This document shows positions 35,106 through 43,364 of a DNA stretch of 64,000 nt, one piece after another (within the stretch, counting starts at the first letter, position 1; every line of letters starts with the position of its first letter). The position numbers and the translations under genes are program-made. Origin of the DNA: G963663615 sp963663615. GTDB taxonomy: Bacteria > Bacteroidota > Ignavibacteria > Ignavibacteriales > Melioribacteraceae. The stretch is from the NCBI GenBank assembly GCA_963663615.1, contig OY760517.1, positions 2,232,001 through 2,296,000 of the forward strand, written 5' to 3'. The notes beneath the pieces were generated by a model, which worked only from the letters and a program-made list of their open reading frames with translations, was not told the DNA's origin and did not search any database.

Positions 35106-36310
35106 AGTCAAAATCAAAAATAGTTTTATTTCTAATCTGGTTCTCAATTTTTATTCTTAATTGGGAAATCATTTTTTCAGCGATTGAGTTGGCAGGGCTC
35201 TATATTGTCGATTTCAGTAAGGTTTCCACTGTTTCATTGCATATAGTAATTCAAATATTTACCTCTCTCCTCTTTGCCTTGCTTCCGCTTTTATTTATTT
35301 CGACAAGATTAAAAGTTAGTAGTAAAATTTCGTATGGTGTTAATAATCTTGTTATAACAGTTTTATTAGTATTTGTATTTGCCAATTTTATCACCCCAGC
35401 TTCACCTCACTATTTTGCTACACCATCAGTTACAAAAAACTTGTCACCAATTACAACTGTAAACTATCTGGAAATTGCTCCATCTAAAAAGGTTGACAGA
35501 ATAACAAACTTAAGTAAAAAGTTAAACGGTTTTGAAAGAGAGTATTTTGATAGCCTCAAAATAAATAAGTCAACTGTAACGCTATATCAAAACAAAAACA
35601 GTCAAACTTTTAGTAAAGAGCATTTTGTAACTATCACACCTAACTACCATTTATTTGTAATTGGTAGTGACGAGTTTGGAAGAGATATATTTACCAGAAT
35701 TGTGTACGGAACTCGTGAAAGTGTTATAATTGGTTTTGGTGCTACTTTTATTTCAATGCTAATTGGAATATCATTAGGTTTTATTTCCGGCAATTCAGGA
35801 AAAATTACAGATAGTGCAATTTTTAAATTGGCTGAAATTTTTCTATCAATTCCAGCCATATTTTTAATATTATTTGCTACCAGTTTACTTAAGATTTCAA
35901 TGTTTTCAATAATTATAATACTCGCATTAACAGGCTGGATGCATATATATATTGTAACGAGAAATGAAATAATTCAGCTTAAAAGCATGGATTTCTTTAT
36001 CACTACAAAAAAACTTGGGGTAAACTGGTTTAATATAATTATTCGCGAGGTAATACCTTATATACTTCCAGTACTGGGTATAAGTTTTATATTTCAGTTT
36101 GCCAACATTATACTAGCTGAATCAGCACTGGGCTTTTTGGGATTTAGTCATTCGCCCGATTCAATTGCATGGGGTTCACTTATAAATTATGGTATTCCTT
36201 ATTTAAGAACTCAATGGTGGATTGCATTTTTCCCTGCATTTGTTTTAGCAACTTTTCTTATTGCACTATTTAAATACTCTGAAAAAATTAAACGTATAAA
36301 TACATTTTGA
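35102..36310 (+). CDS. ABC permease, DppC/OppC type, extended N-terminus
   Basis: At 402 residues it is about 100 longer than a usual DppC. The extra part is an N-terminal pair of additional helices (about 6-30, 45-70 and 78-98) and a periplasmic segment (about 100-175). The permease core then has FGRDIFTRIVYGTRESVIIG, the coupling segment TTKKLGVNWFNIIIREVIP and ESALGFLGFSHSPDSIAWG. Its stop overlaps the start region of the kinase gene, so transporter and kinase appear to be one transcription and translation unit. Confidence 0.9.
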   Translation: MKSKSKIVLFLIWFSIFILNWEIIFSAIELAGLYIVDFSKVSTVSLHIVIQIFTSLLFALLPLLFISTRLKVSSKISYGVNNLVITVLLVFVFANFITPASPHYFATPSVTKNLSPITTVNYLEIAPSKKVDRITNLSKKLNGFEREYFDSLKINKSTVTLYQNKNSQTFSKEHFVTITPNYHLFVIGSDEFGRDIFTRIVYGTRESVIIGFGATFISMLIGISLGFISGNSGKITDSAIFKLAEIFLSIPAIFLILFATSLLKISMFSIIIILALTGWMHIYIVTRNEIIQLKSMDFFITTKKLGVNWFNIIIREVIPYILPVLGISFIFQFANIILAESALGFLGFSHSPDSIAWGSLINYGIPYLRTQWWIAFFPAFVLATFLIALFKYSEKIKRINTF

Positions 36311-36315
36311 ATATT

Positions 36316-39300
36316 ATGATAAATCAAAAATATGCCGGACTAAAAAAACTTGGTGCCGGAAGAAACCAAATTTTTACGTGTCATGAAAAGAACAATCCGC
36401 AGCGAATGTTAGCTATTAAGATTAGTCCTGACGTAGCTGCCAACTCTTCAAATGACTCATTGCTAAACGAATATCGTGTGCTTAAAAGCCTCGATCATCC
36501 CGGCATATTGAAAGTTTATGAATATGGAAAAATACTTGATATTTCAGAAGATTTACCTGGTGTAATTCCGGGAGCTTCATTTATTGTTACCGATTTTATT
36601 CCCGGTAGCCCTCTCGATTCGGTTCTGGATAAGCTAGATAGTACATCTCTTAAAAAGCTACTGCTGCAACTTTCCGATGTATTGTACTATATTCATCAAA
36701 ACAATTATATATATACTGATCTTAAACTTGAAAATGTACTGGTTGATGAGGATTTTAATATAACGCTAATAGATTTTGAGCTTGCAAAGGATAACCTGAC
36801 GCTTATTCTAAAAGATATTGGTGGTACCAGTGAATATACAGCTCCGGAAATAATTCAACGTGAAATTGTTGACCAACGTTGTGATCTTTATTCACTTGGG
36901 ATGCTTCTGTACAGAATTATCTTTAACAAATTTCCTTTTGCATCAAAAGATAAGCTTGATATTTACAAGGCACATGTTGATGGTGAATTTGAATACCCGG
37001 CAACAAATTACCAGATTATTTTTGTTGATATCACTAAAAAACTGCTCTCTAAAAAAAGCTTTGATAGGTATTATACCTCTCTCGAAATTATTAGCGAATT
37101 AGAACCGGAGTATATACAAAAGGTTAGAAAGCATTGGAAACCTTGCAGAAAGTTTGCCGGACGAGAAAATTATCTTACAAAACTAGAGGGTCTTCTCAGT
37201 ACAAAGAAATTTAGAAACATAATACTTCGCGGACCAGGTGGAACAGGTAAATCATCCCTGCTGGAACACTTATTCTTCAAGAACAGAAATGTAATGCTCA
37301 TCTCAAAAAATGCAATTGACCCACAATACCCAATTCATGCGTTATTGCAATCTGTACTTTACAGTTCAGTTTTGCAAAATAAAATTGCACCCACTGATTT
37401 TGAACATTACAAGAAAAAACTAAATGCTGCCACCAGTACACTTACCGAAGCTGTATCTTTTATAAGAGAGCTAATTGATGAAAAACAGATCACGCTTCTA
37501 GTTGATGATTTCGAAACTTTCAAGGGTATTTCGCAATCGTTAGTAAAAGAACTAATATTTATCGTTAAAATTAATAACGGAAAGGTTATTCTTTCAGAAA
37601 ACAGCGACTCCGATTACAGAAATAATGAACTAACAGGTTTTGGTGTACTAAATCTTCCGTTACTTAACAAAGACGACATAAAAAGTATTATTTCTACGAA
37701 ACTGGCAAGTTTTTTTCCGCGTGAAGAACTTACTGATATAATTTGTGAGTTTGGCAACCTAAATTATTTTGATATTGATAACATATACAACGAGTTACTT
37801 GAGCACAAAATAATTCAGTTTACATCTAATACGCCAACACTGGTAACTCATCAGCAAACAATAAATGAACTTCATACAAAATTTGAACAAAAGTTTGAGG
37901 AAAGATATTTCTCACTACCGAAAGATACCAAGCTTGTACTTGATAAACTTTCACTGTTTGATACCTTCTTAAGATGGAACCAGGTACAACCACTTCTGGA
38001 TTTTTCATCCGAGCATTTGGCAATGCAGCTCGATAAGTTGCAAAAAGCTGGTATGCTGGTATTCATTTCTCTGGAAGATACATTCCGTTTTCCTTCAAAC
38101 AAATTAAAAGATTTTGTTAGACAGGAAGTGATAAGTTTGCCCAATCAAATAATTAGCCAAACACTGCAAATTGTTAAAAGTAATGAAAACAAATATGATA
38201 TTTATGATGTTGCAACACTTCATATACTTGCAGGCAATAGTTATAAAGCCGCTGAAATTTATTTTGATGAAGCAGAAAAACAAAAAAAACAGCAAGCATA
38301 TAATAATGCAATTATTACATTACAAAAAATACTGGGTTTAAATCTTACCACATCAGTCTATTGTAAAACCAACCACTATATAGCACTTAATTATTTTGCA
38401 CAAAGCGACTTCAAGAACAGTCTGGATTACATTAATAAGAGTATCCAAAAAGATTCATCCATCCCTGATTATAACTTGCACAGGATAAGGTGCCTTGTAA
38501 AACTTCAACAACCCAATGAAAGTATAGAGGCAATAGAGGAATTCGAGAGTAGTTTTCCTGATAAGTTTATAGATGATAAAAGTTTATTACTAGCAAACAT
38601 ATGGTTCGATTTAAATGAAATTGATAAGGTTGAATCAGAAATTCAGAAAATTATTAGTTCTAATTCTAACAAATTAATTAAGGCACAGGCATACAACCTT
38701 TGTGGTATAATCAGTTATTATATTAAAAGCAATTTCGACAAATCCATTACCAGTTTTAATGAAGCACAAAAAATATATTTACATTTGGGTGAAAAAAACC
38801 TTTTAGCTGGAGTTAAAATAAATAAGGGTAATATTTATCATTCGCAATCAAAAAAGGAATCAGCCCTTAATGAATGGAACGAAGCCAAAAAGATTGTTCA
38901 AAAAACCGGGAATTACGATCAGGAAGCAAAACTGCTGAACTCACTTGGTATTTATCATTACGAGCGTAATAATTACGAAGAAGCAGAAAACAATTACAGA
39001 AAATCGCTACTAATATTTAAGAATACAGCTAACATGTTTGGTGAAGGTTTATGTTATACAAATCTGGGTGAACTATTCCTGAGAAAAAACGACTTTGAAG
39101 AATCGGAAGCAAACCTTATTCATGCTGAAAGAATCTTAAAGAAACTAAACAGCTTCGAGGATCTTGCAGAAGTTAAGTTTTATCTTGCTCTTATAAATTT
39201 GTATAAAGCAAATCCCGAAGTGTATTTATCACATCTAGCAGATTTACAGAAACTTTCAGGTGAAAATGACGGTGAACTGATAGAAGCATTGTCAGGTTAT

Positions 39301-39855
39301 CTCCAGGTGCTCTTTGCATATGGCTATCTGGAAAGTATTCCGGAACTCGAAGAGATAGAAAAACATATTACCCTGCTGTTTGATTATAACCAGAAACAAA
39401 AAGCTTACAAACTTCGTTTGCTTAAATGCAGGTTACTGCTCAAGGATAATAAACCAGAAGCAGCACTTGAAGTACTGAAAAATGAAGAATTTTGCAATTA
39501 TGCCCAAAGTTCACCTTATTTTGAAGCAGAAAGATTATTCCTTATTTCGAAAGCAACTGCAAACTTGAATAAGAAAAAATCATTTTCATCACTGGAAAAT
39601 GCTTACTCACTGATAGAAAAACTTGATATTACCTTTCTTACCATTGAAATAGTTACCCTATTAGCATTCAAATACAGAGAAAGAGGTATTCTGGAAGAAA
39701 CCAAAAGATTCTACGAATATTCTATTATGCTGTTCTCCTATTACACAAAAAAAATTAAAAGTGATGATAACCTTGATTCATTCCTGTCTCAATATCCGGT
39801 AGCACAGTGTACAAGAATACTACAGGATCTGGAGAACGTTATTGATGAATCATAG
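36316..39855 (+). CDS. Ser/Thr-kinase-like, P-loop ATPase and TPR signalling protein
   Basis: The 1,179-residue protein is read from the ATG at 36316 (a TTG at 36307 adds three residues). Protein-kinase-like domain, about 5-265: Lys35 in LAIKIS, Glu52 in NEYRVL, a catalytic loop reading YTDLKLENVL (Asp135, with the usual His-Arg replaced by Tyr-Thr), DFE in place of DFG (153-155) and TAPE (175-178). AAA/NACHT-like ATPase, about 280-480: P-loop GPGGTGKSS and a Walker-B-like LLVDDFE. Then a winged-helix-like middle and many TPR repeats to the C-terminus. The architecture resembles MalT-like or PknK-like signal integrators. It overlaps the permease gene upstream and the sigma54 activator gene downstream. 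Confidence 0.88.
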   Translation: MINQKYAGLKKLGAGRNQIFTCHEKNNPQRMLAIKISPDVAANSSNDSLLNEYRVLKSLDHPGILKVYEYGKILDISEDLPGVIPGASFIVTDFIPGSPLDSVLDKLDSTSLKKLLLQLSDVLYYIHQNNYIYTDLKLENVLVDEDFNITLIDFELAKDNLTLILKDIGGTSEYTAPEIIQREIVDQRCDLYSLGMLLYRIIFNKFPFASKDKLDIYKAHVDGEFEYPATNYQIIFVDITKKLLSKKSFDRYYTSLEIISELEPEYIQKVRKHWKPCRKFAGRENYLTKLEGLLSTKKFRNIILRGPGGTGKSSLLEHLFFKNRNVMLISKNAIDPQYPIHALLQSVLYSSVLQNKIAPTDFEHYKKKLNAATSTLTEAVSFIRELIDEKQITLLVDDFETFKGISQSLVKELIFIVKINNGKVILSENSDSDYRNNELTGFGVLNLPLLNKDDIKSIISTKLASFFPREELTDIICEFGNLNYFDIDNIYNELLEHKIIQFTSNTPTLVTHQQTINELHTKFEQKFEERYFSLPKDTKLVLDKLSLFDTFLRWNQVQPLLDFSSEHLAMQLDKLQKAGMLVFISLEDTFRFPSNKLKDFVRQEVISLPNQIISQTLQIVKSNENKYDIYDVATLHILAGNSYKAAEIYFDEAEKQKKQQAYNNAIITLQKILGLNLTTSVYCKTNHYIALNYFAQSDFKNSLDYINKSIQKDSSIPDYNLHRIRCLVKLQQPNESIEAIEEFESSFPDKFIDDKSLLLANIWFDLNEIDKVESEIQKIISSNSNKLIKAQAYNLCGIISYYIKSNFDKSITSFNEAQKIYLHLGEKNLLAGVKINKGNIYHSQSKKESALNEWNEAKKIVQKTGNYDQEAKLLNSLGIYHYERNNYEEAENNYRKSLLIFKNTANMFGEGLCYTNLGELFLRKNDFEESEANLIHAERILKKLNSFEDLAEVKFYLALINLYKANPEVYLSHLADLQKLSGENDGELIEALSGYLQVLFAYGYLESIPELEEIEKHITLLFDYNQKQKAYKLRLLKCRLLLKDNKPEAALEVLKNEEFCNYAQSSPYFEAERLFLISKATANLNKKKSFSSLENAYSLIEKLDITFLTIEIVTLLAFKYRERGILEETKRFYEYSIMLFSYYTKKIKSDDNLDSFLSQYPVAQCTRILQDLENVIDES

Positions 39856-41212
39856 CATCAATATAAATATTGTTTCCGATAGTAAGGATACTGCGATAAT
39901 TGACAGTATCCTTGCTGATCTTGAGTATTCCGTAGAAAGTATTGATAACTTTGATCCTTCCCAAATGAGTGTTAAAGGTGTAAATGTATTATTATTGTAC
40001 CTAACAAGTAACGATACCTCAAAATGGAATACTATTTTTAAACAGCGTGATAACCTTCCTGAAGTTGTATTATTTATATTCAATGGTAGTAATGCTTCAA
40101 CAATAAGTTCAATAGCCCGATTAGGCTTTAATGATATCTATGTTTTCCCGTTTGACATATATAAATTCGATAATCATTTTCACGAACTTCTAAACAATAT
40201 AAAAGTAACCGGAGATACCAACATGGTAGATTCCGGTGAAGAGGACTTGTTCCCGGGCAACATCTTCTTTTCCGAAACCGAGGAATCACAAAAGTTAAAA
40301 AAGATGATTCATAAAATTGCCACCGAAACTGATTCCAATCTTCTACTCCTTGGTGAAACCGGAACCGGAAAAGGTAACTATGCTAAGTATATACATCATC
40401 TTAGTACTCGCCGAGGATCACCATTTGTTGATATTATTTGCAATTCCATCCCTTCAAACCTTCTTGAATCAGAATTATTCGGGTACGAAAAAGGAGCATT
40501 CACCGATGCAAAGTCGTCAAAAATAGGTTTGTTTGAAGTTGCCGAAGATGGCACAATATTTTTGGATGAAATAGGTGATTTGTCAGTTGACATTCAATCG
40601 AAATTACTCCGTGTTATAGAAAAAAAATATTTCAGACGAATAGGTGGAACAAAGGAAATTCCAATAAATGCACGCATTATTTCCTCAAGTAACAAAAACC
40701 TTGCTGAGCTTATCAGGGAGAATATATTCAGAAGAGACCTGTATTACAGACTAAATACATTTACCATCGAATTACCACCATTACGCAAAAAGCCGGAAGA
40801 AATTTCTTTTTACCTAAATAAATTTCTGGTGGAGTATTCTGATCGTTTTGCTAAACAGGTACCAGTTATTAGCGATGAAGTATCACATTATCTGTCAACA
40901 TATAACTGGCCCGGAAATATTCGCGAATTAAGACATACAATTGAAAGAGCAGTATTACTTGGTGATGACCGTGCTTTAAGTCTTGATATAATTAGAAGCT
41001 CACTTGATAGCAAATTTGAGAATCCGGATAGAAAAAGAACACCTCCGCCAAGTAACCGAATTGAACTTTCAGTTGACTACAAGAAAGAAAGTCTGGAAAC
41101 TATTGAACAGATTTATGCAAAAATGGTGTTAAAAAAAGAGAATGGAAATAAATCTAAAACTGCTAAAATTCTTGGTATTTCGCGCCCTAAATTAGATAAA
41201 CTTCTAAAATAG
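39845..41212 (+). CDS. Sigma54-dependent activator with degenerate receiver
   Basis: The 455-residue protein begins at the ATG at 39845 (TTG at 39842 is adjacent), overlapping the kinase gene by 11 bases. Residues 1-120 look like a receiver fold, but the phospho-acceptor Asp is absent (LLLYLTSND where LLLD is expected). The AAA+ sigma54-interaction domain (about 138-370) has Walker A GETGTGKG, the sigma54-contact loop GAFTDA (a GAFTGA variant) and Walker B TIFLDEIGDL. A C-terminal Fis-type helix-turn-helix (about 420-455, SKTAKILGISRPKLDKLL) follows. The activation signal is likely not a histidine kinase; the adjacent Ser/Thr kinase is the obvious candidate (inference). A sigma54 promoter lies 137 bases after its stop. 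Confidence 0.93.
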   Translation: MNHSININIVSDSKDTAIIDSILADLEYSVESIDNFDPSQMSVKGVNVLLLYLTSNDTSKWNTIFKQRDNLPEVVLFIFNGSNASTISSIARLGFNDIYVFPFDIYKFDNHFHELLNNIKVTGDTNMVDSGEEDLFPGNIFFSETEESQKLKKMIHKIATETDSNLLLLGETGTGKGNYAKYIHHLSTRRGSPFVDIICNSIPSNLLESELFGYEKGAFTDAKSSKIGLFEVAEDGTIFLDEIGDLSVDIQSKLLRVIEKKYFRRIGGTKEIPINARIISSSNKNLAELIRENIFRRDLYYRLNTFTIELPPLRKKPEEISFYLNKFLVEYSDRFAKQVPVISDEVSHYLSTYNWPGNIRELRHTIERAVLLGDDRALSLDIIRSSLDSKFENPDRKRTPPPSNRIELSVDYKKESLETIEQIYAKMVLKKENGNKSKTAKILGISRPKLDKLLK

Positions 41213-41233
41213 AAGTTAAAATTACACATAATG

Positions 41234-41246
41234 CACAAAGTGTAAA
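41234..41246 (+). promoter_or_regulatory. Candidate enhancer motif for sigma54 activator
   Basis: CACAAAGTGTAAA, 103 bases upstream of the sigma54 promoter at 41349. The identical 13 bases occur in the same orientation relative to the other sigma54 promoter (minus strand, 50107-50119). Enhancer sites at 80-150 bases upstream are typical for NtrC-family activators. Confidence 0.6.
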
Positions 41247-41348
41247 TATATTTTACAATTTTTTATTTTTTTACTTTTTCACAGGTAACATTTACCTACT
41301 ACTTCTATTATAGTCATTATTACCTATGATATATAGGCTATTTAGTTG

Positions 41349-41364
41349 TGGTACGATACTTGCC
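41349..41364 (+). promoter_or_regulatory. Sigma54 (-24/-12) promoter
   Basis: TGGTACGATACTTGCC matches the consensus TGGCACG-N4-TTGCW with GG and GC at the obligatory spacing of ten bases. The predicted start is about 41375, leaving a leader of around 35 bases before the lipoprotein ATG at 41412. It lies between the activator gene and the lipoprotein gene. Confidence 0.85.
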
Positions 41365-41411
41365 TATATAATGTATATCTCTAATTATATTATTTATAAA
41401 GGGTGCTTAAA

Positions 41412-42008
41412 ATGAAAAAATTATTAACTGCTGTTTTTATCGTAATGTTGTTCCTTTTTAACGCTTGTTCCGATATGGGAACTAACAACCCTGTTGATCA
41501 GGATGTTGTTACTGCGGAAAAGGCAACAAACTATGAATTTATTGAGCTTGGTGATTTAGTTGCTGATACTGAAGATGCTACTGAATATTTACATTGGACT
41601 GGTATGCTAATTTATGGTCCTTGGGGTGGTGATGTTCCTATGCTCAGATTCTACTTCTCCCCGAACGGCATTGCAACTGTAAAAGCTAACCTTGATGTAC
41701 CAAGAAATGCATTTTCAGGTATTAAATTAATTCGTTACACTGTTGATGATGAACTTGCTGTAGTAGATTTTGATCCGGGTATGGCATTTAACAAAGACCT
41801 TACTTTTGATCTTAAATTTACTAATATAGATTTAGGCTACCTTGAAGCTAATGCAGAATATGATTTTGCATACCTTGATAACAACGGAAGCATTGTTTTA
41901 GCTGACTATAAAAAAATTACTGTAGATGTGGAAAACGGTAATCTTGAAGTTAAAGGTGCAAAGATAGGACACTTTTCCAGATACGGTTTTGTAAGAGCAA
42001 TAGAATAA
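41412..42008 (+). CDS. Small lipoprotein under sigma54 promoter
   Basis: About 198 residues from the ATG at 41412, preceded by AAAGGGTG. The lipoprotein signal peptide ends FNAC (Cys about 19). The mature part is beta-rich, acidic and without recognised domain, with regular hydrophobic alternation such as LRFYFSPNGIATVKANLDV. I do not recognise the family. It is the first gene after the sigma54 promoter, so it is the prime target of the upstream activator and may be a secreted or surface effector of that regulatory circuit. Confidence 0.8.
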   Translation: MKKLLTAVFIVMLFLFNACSDMGTNNPVDQDVVTAEKATNYEFIELGDLVADTEDATEYLHWTGMLIYGPWGGDVPMLRFYFSPNGIATVKANLDVPRNAFSGIKLIRYTVDDELAVVDFDPGMAFNKDLTFDLKFTNIDLGYLEANAEYDFAYLDNNGSIVLADYKKITVDVENGNLEVKGAKIGHFSRYGFVRAIE

Positions 42009-42020
42009 AGTTTAGTTTTT

Positions 42021-43289
42021 ATGACACTATCTCACTCCCAAATTAGCCCCTACCCCTCTAACCTCTTAGAGGGGTTCAATTATCTAATAAAGGTTTTCTT
42101 TGATGAAAAACAAAGAGAAAACTTTATAGATATATTAGGGCAGGACTTTATTAAACAGTGTGAAGAAAAGTACAACATAAAGATTGATGACTCTACTTAT
42201 CTTCCAAAAGGTAACTTTTCAACGGAGATACTAAAAGTTTATATTGATAGACTTATAAGTTATTCAAAACTATCTCTCCCGTTCGAAAAGCATTACACCT
42301 TTTTAAATAAACTGGGTGAGTTAGCTATTTCAATTGGCGAACTTGAAACCGCCAGTGATATCTATTCCTCCATTATTAAAAATTTGAATGGGAGTAGCGA
42401 ATTCGACAGCTTGGCTGCATACGCTTCCCTCTCACTCGGGAATATTTATGCCCGCCAGGCATATTTTGATTCTGCACTTTCAATCAGCAAAAAATGCACA
42501 AACATGTTCCAAAAACAAAATGATGAAATTGGGCTAACCAAAACCGAAAACCTGATCGGTACCATTTATGCCGAACAAGGAAGGTTACGTCCAGCAAAAT
42601 CTCATTTTGAAAAGGGACTCGCACTTCTTTATAATACCAACAATTCTTCTCTTATCGCAATGCTTGAAGTTAACCTTGGTATTATTGATAATATGCAAGG
42701 TAAATCCGACCAAAGTTTAACACATTTTCAGAGAGCTTTATTCAAGTATGAAAAAATGAATGACTTGAGAAGGATTGCAGAAGTTCATCATAACCTTGGT
42801 ATGCTTTATCTTAAAAAAGATGATCTTATTCTTGCCAGTCAGGAGTTTGATATAAGTCTGGAACTTTCTCTAAAACATCGCTATTTGCCTACCATTGCTA
42901 TTTCTTTTCTTGGAAAATCTGAAGTTAACATCTACTCAAACGACTTTAAACTTGCTAATGCATACTTGAATAAAGGTATGGAAGTAAGCTATCAAATAAA
43001 CGATAAACTTTCCATTGCCGATGGATATAAATTGAAAGGTATAATTCTACGTCTTGAAAAAGATTATATTAACTCTGAAAACTACCTGTTCTCCTCACTC
43101 CGATTGAATGAACAATTCAACAACAAACTTAACTATTCGGAAACAGCAATTGAATTAGGAATTTGCTATTTTGAAATAGACAGATTTGAAGATGCATTAG
43201 GTTTATATCAGGAAGCTTTAGATTATTACAAAAAAATCAGAAATAAATCCGAAATCTCAAAAATTAAGCAGCTAATTAGTAAGTTATAA
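42021..43289 (+). CDS. TPR-repeat protein
   Basis: A 422-residue soluble protein made of repeated 34-40-residue helical units from about residue 75 on, for example LGNIYARQAYFDSALSISKK, LGMLYLKKDDLILASQEFD and ELGICYFEIDRFEDALGLYQ. This is tetratricopeptide/MalT-like architecture that usually binds partner proteins or peptides. It resembles the C-terminal half of the large kinase-TPR protein nearby. The start at 42021 is the only ATG before repeat 1, but a perfect 9-bp hairpin lies in its first 18 codons, so the true start may be later. It probably belongs to the sigma54-driven unit with the lipoprotein gene 12 bases upstream. Confidence 0.82.
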   Translation: MTLSHSQISPYPSNLLEGFNYLIKVFFDEKQRENFIDILGQDFIKQCEEKYNIKIDDSTYLPKGNFSTEILKVYIDRLISYSKLSLPFEKHYTFLNKLGELAISIGELETASDIYSSIIKNLNGSSEFDSLAAYASLSLGNIYARQAYFDSALSISKKCTNMFQKQNDEIGLTKTENLIGTIYAEQGRLRPAKSHFEKGLALLYNTNNSSLIAMLEVNLGIIDNMQGKSDQSLTHFQRALFKYEKMNDLRRIAEVHHNLGMLYLKKDDLILASQEFDISLELSLKHRYLPTIAISFLGKSEVNIYSNDFKLANAYLNKGMEVSYQINDKLSIADGYKLKGIILRLEKDYINSENYLFSSLRLNEQFNNKLNYSETAIELGICYFEIDRFEDALGLYQEALDYYKKIRNKSEISKIKQLISKL

Positions 43290-43364
43290 TCTCAAATATT
43301 TTTATTTTATTACGATTATAACCTTGGGTAAGGGAAAGTTTAAATATTTTTTGGGTACATTTCT

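Noticed and set aside
36860..38295. Several 60-90-codon frames overlapping the kinase/ATPase gene
   Set aside because: All lie inside a strongly supported 1,179-residue frame and lack ribosome sites or recognisable motifs.
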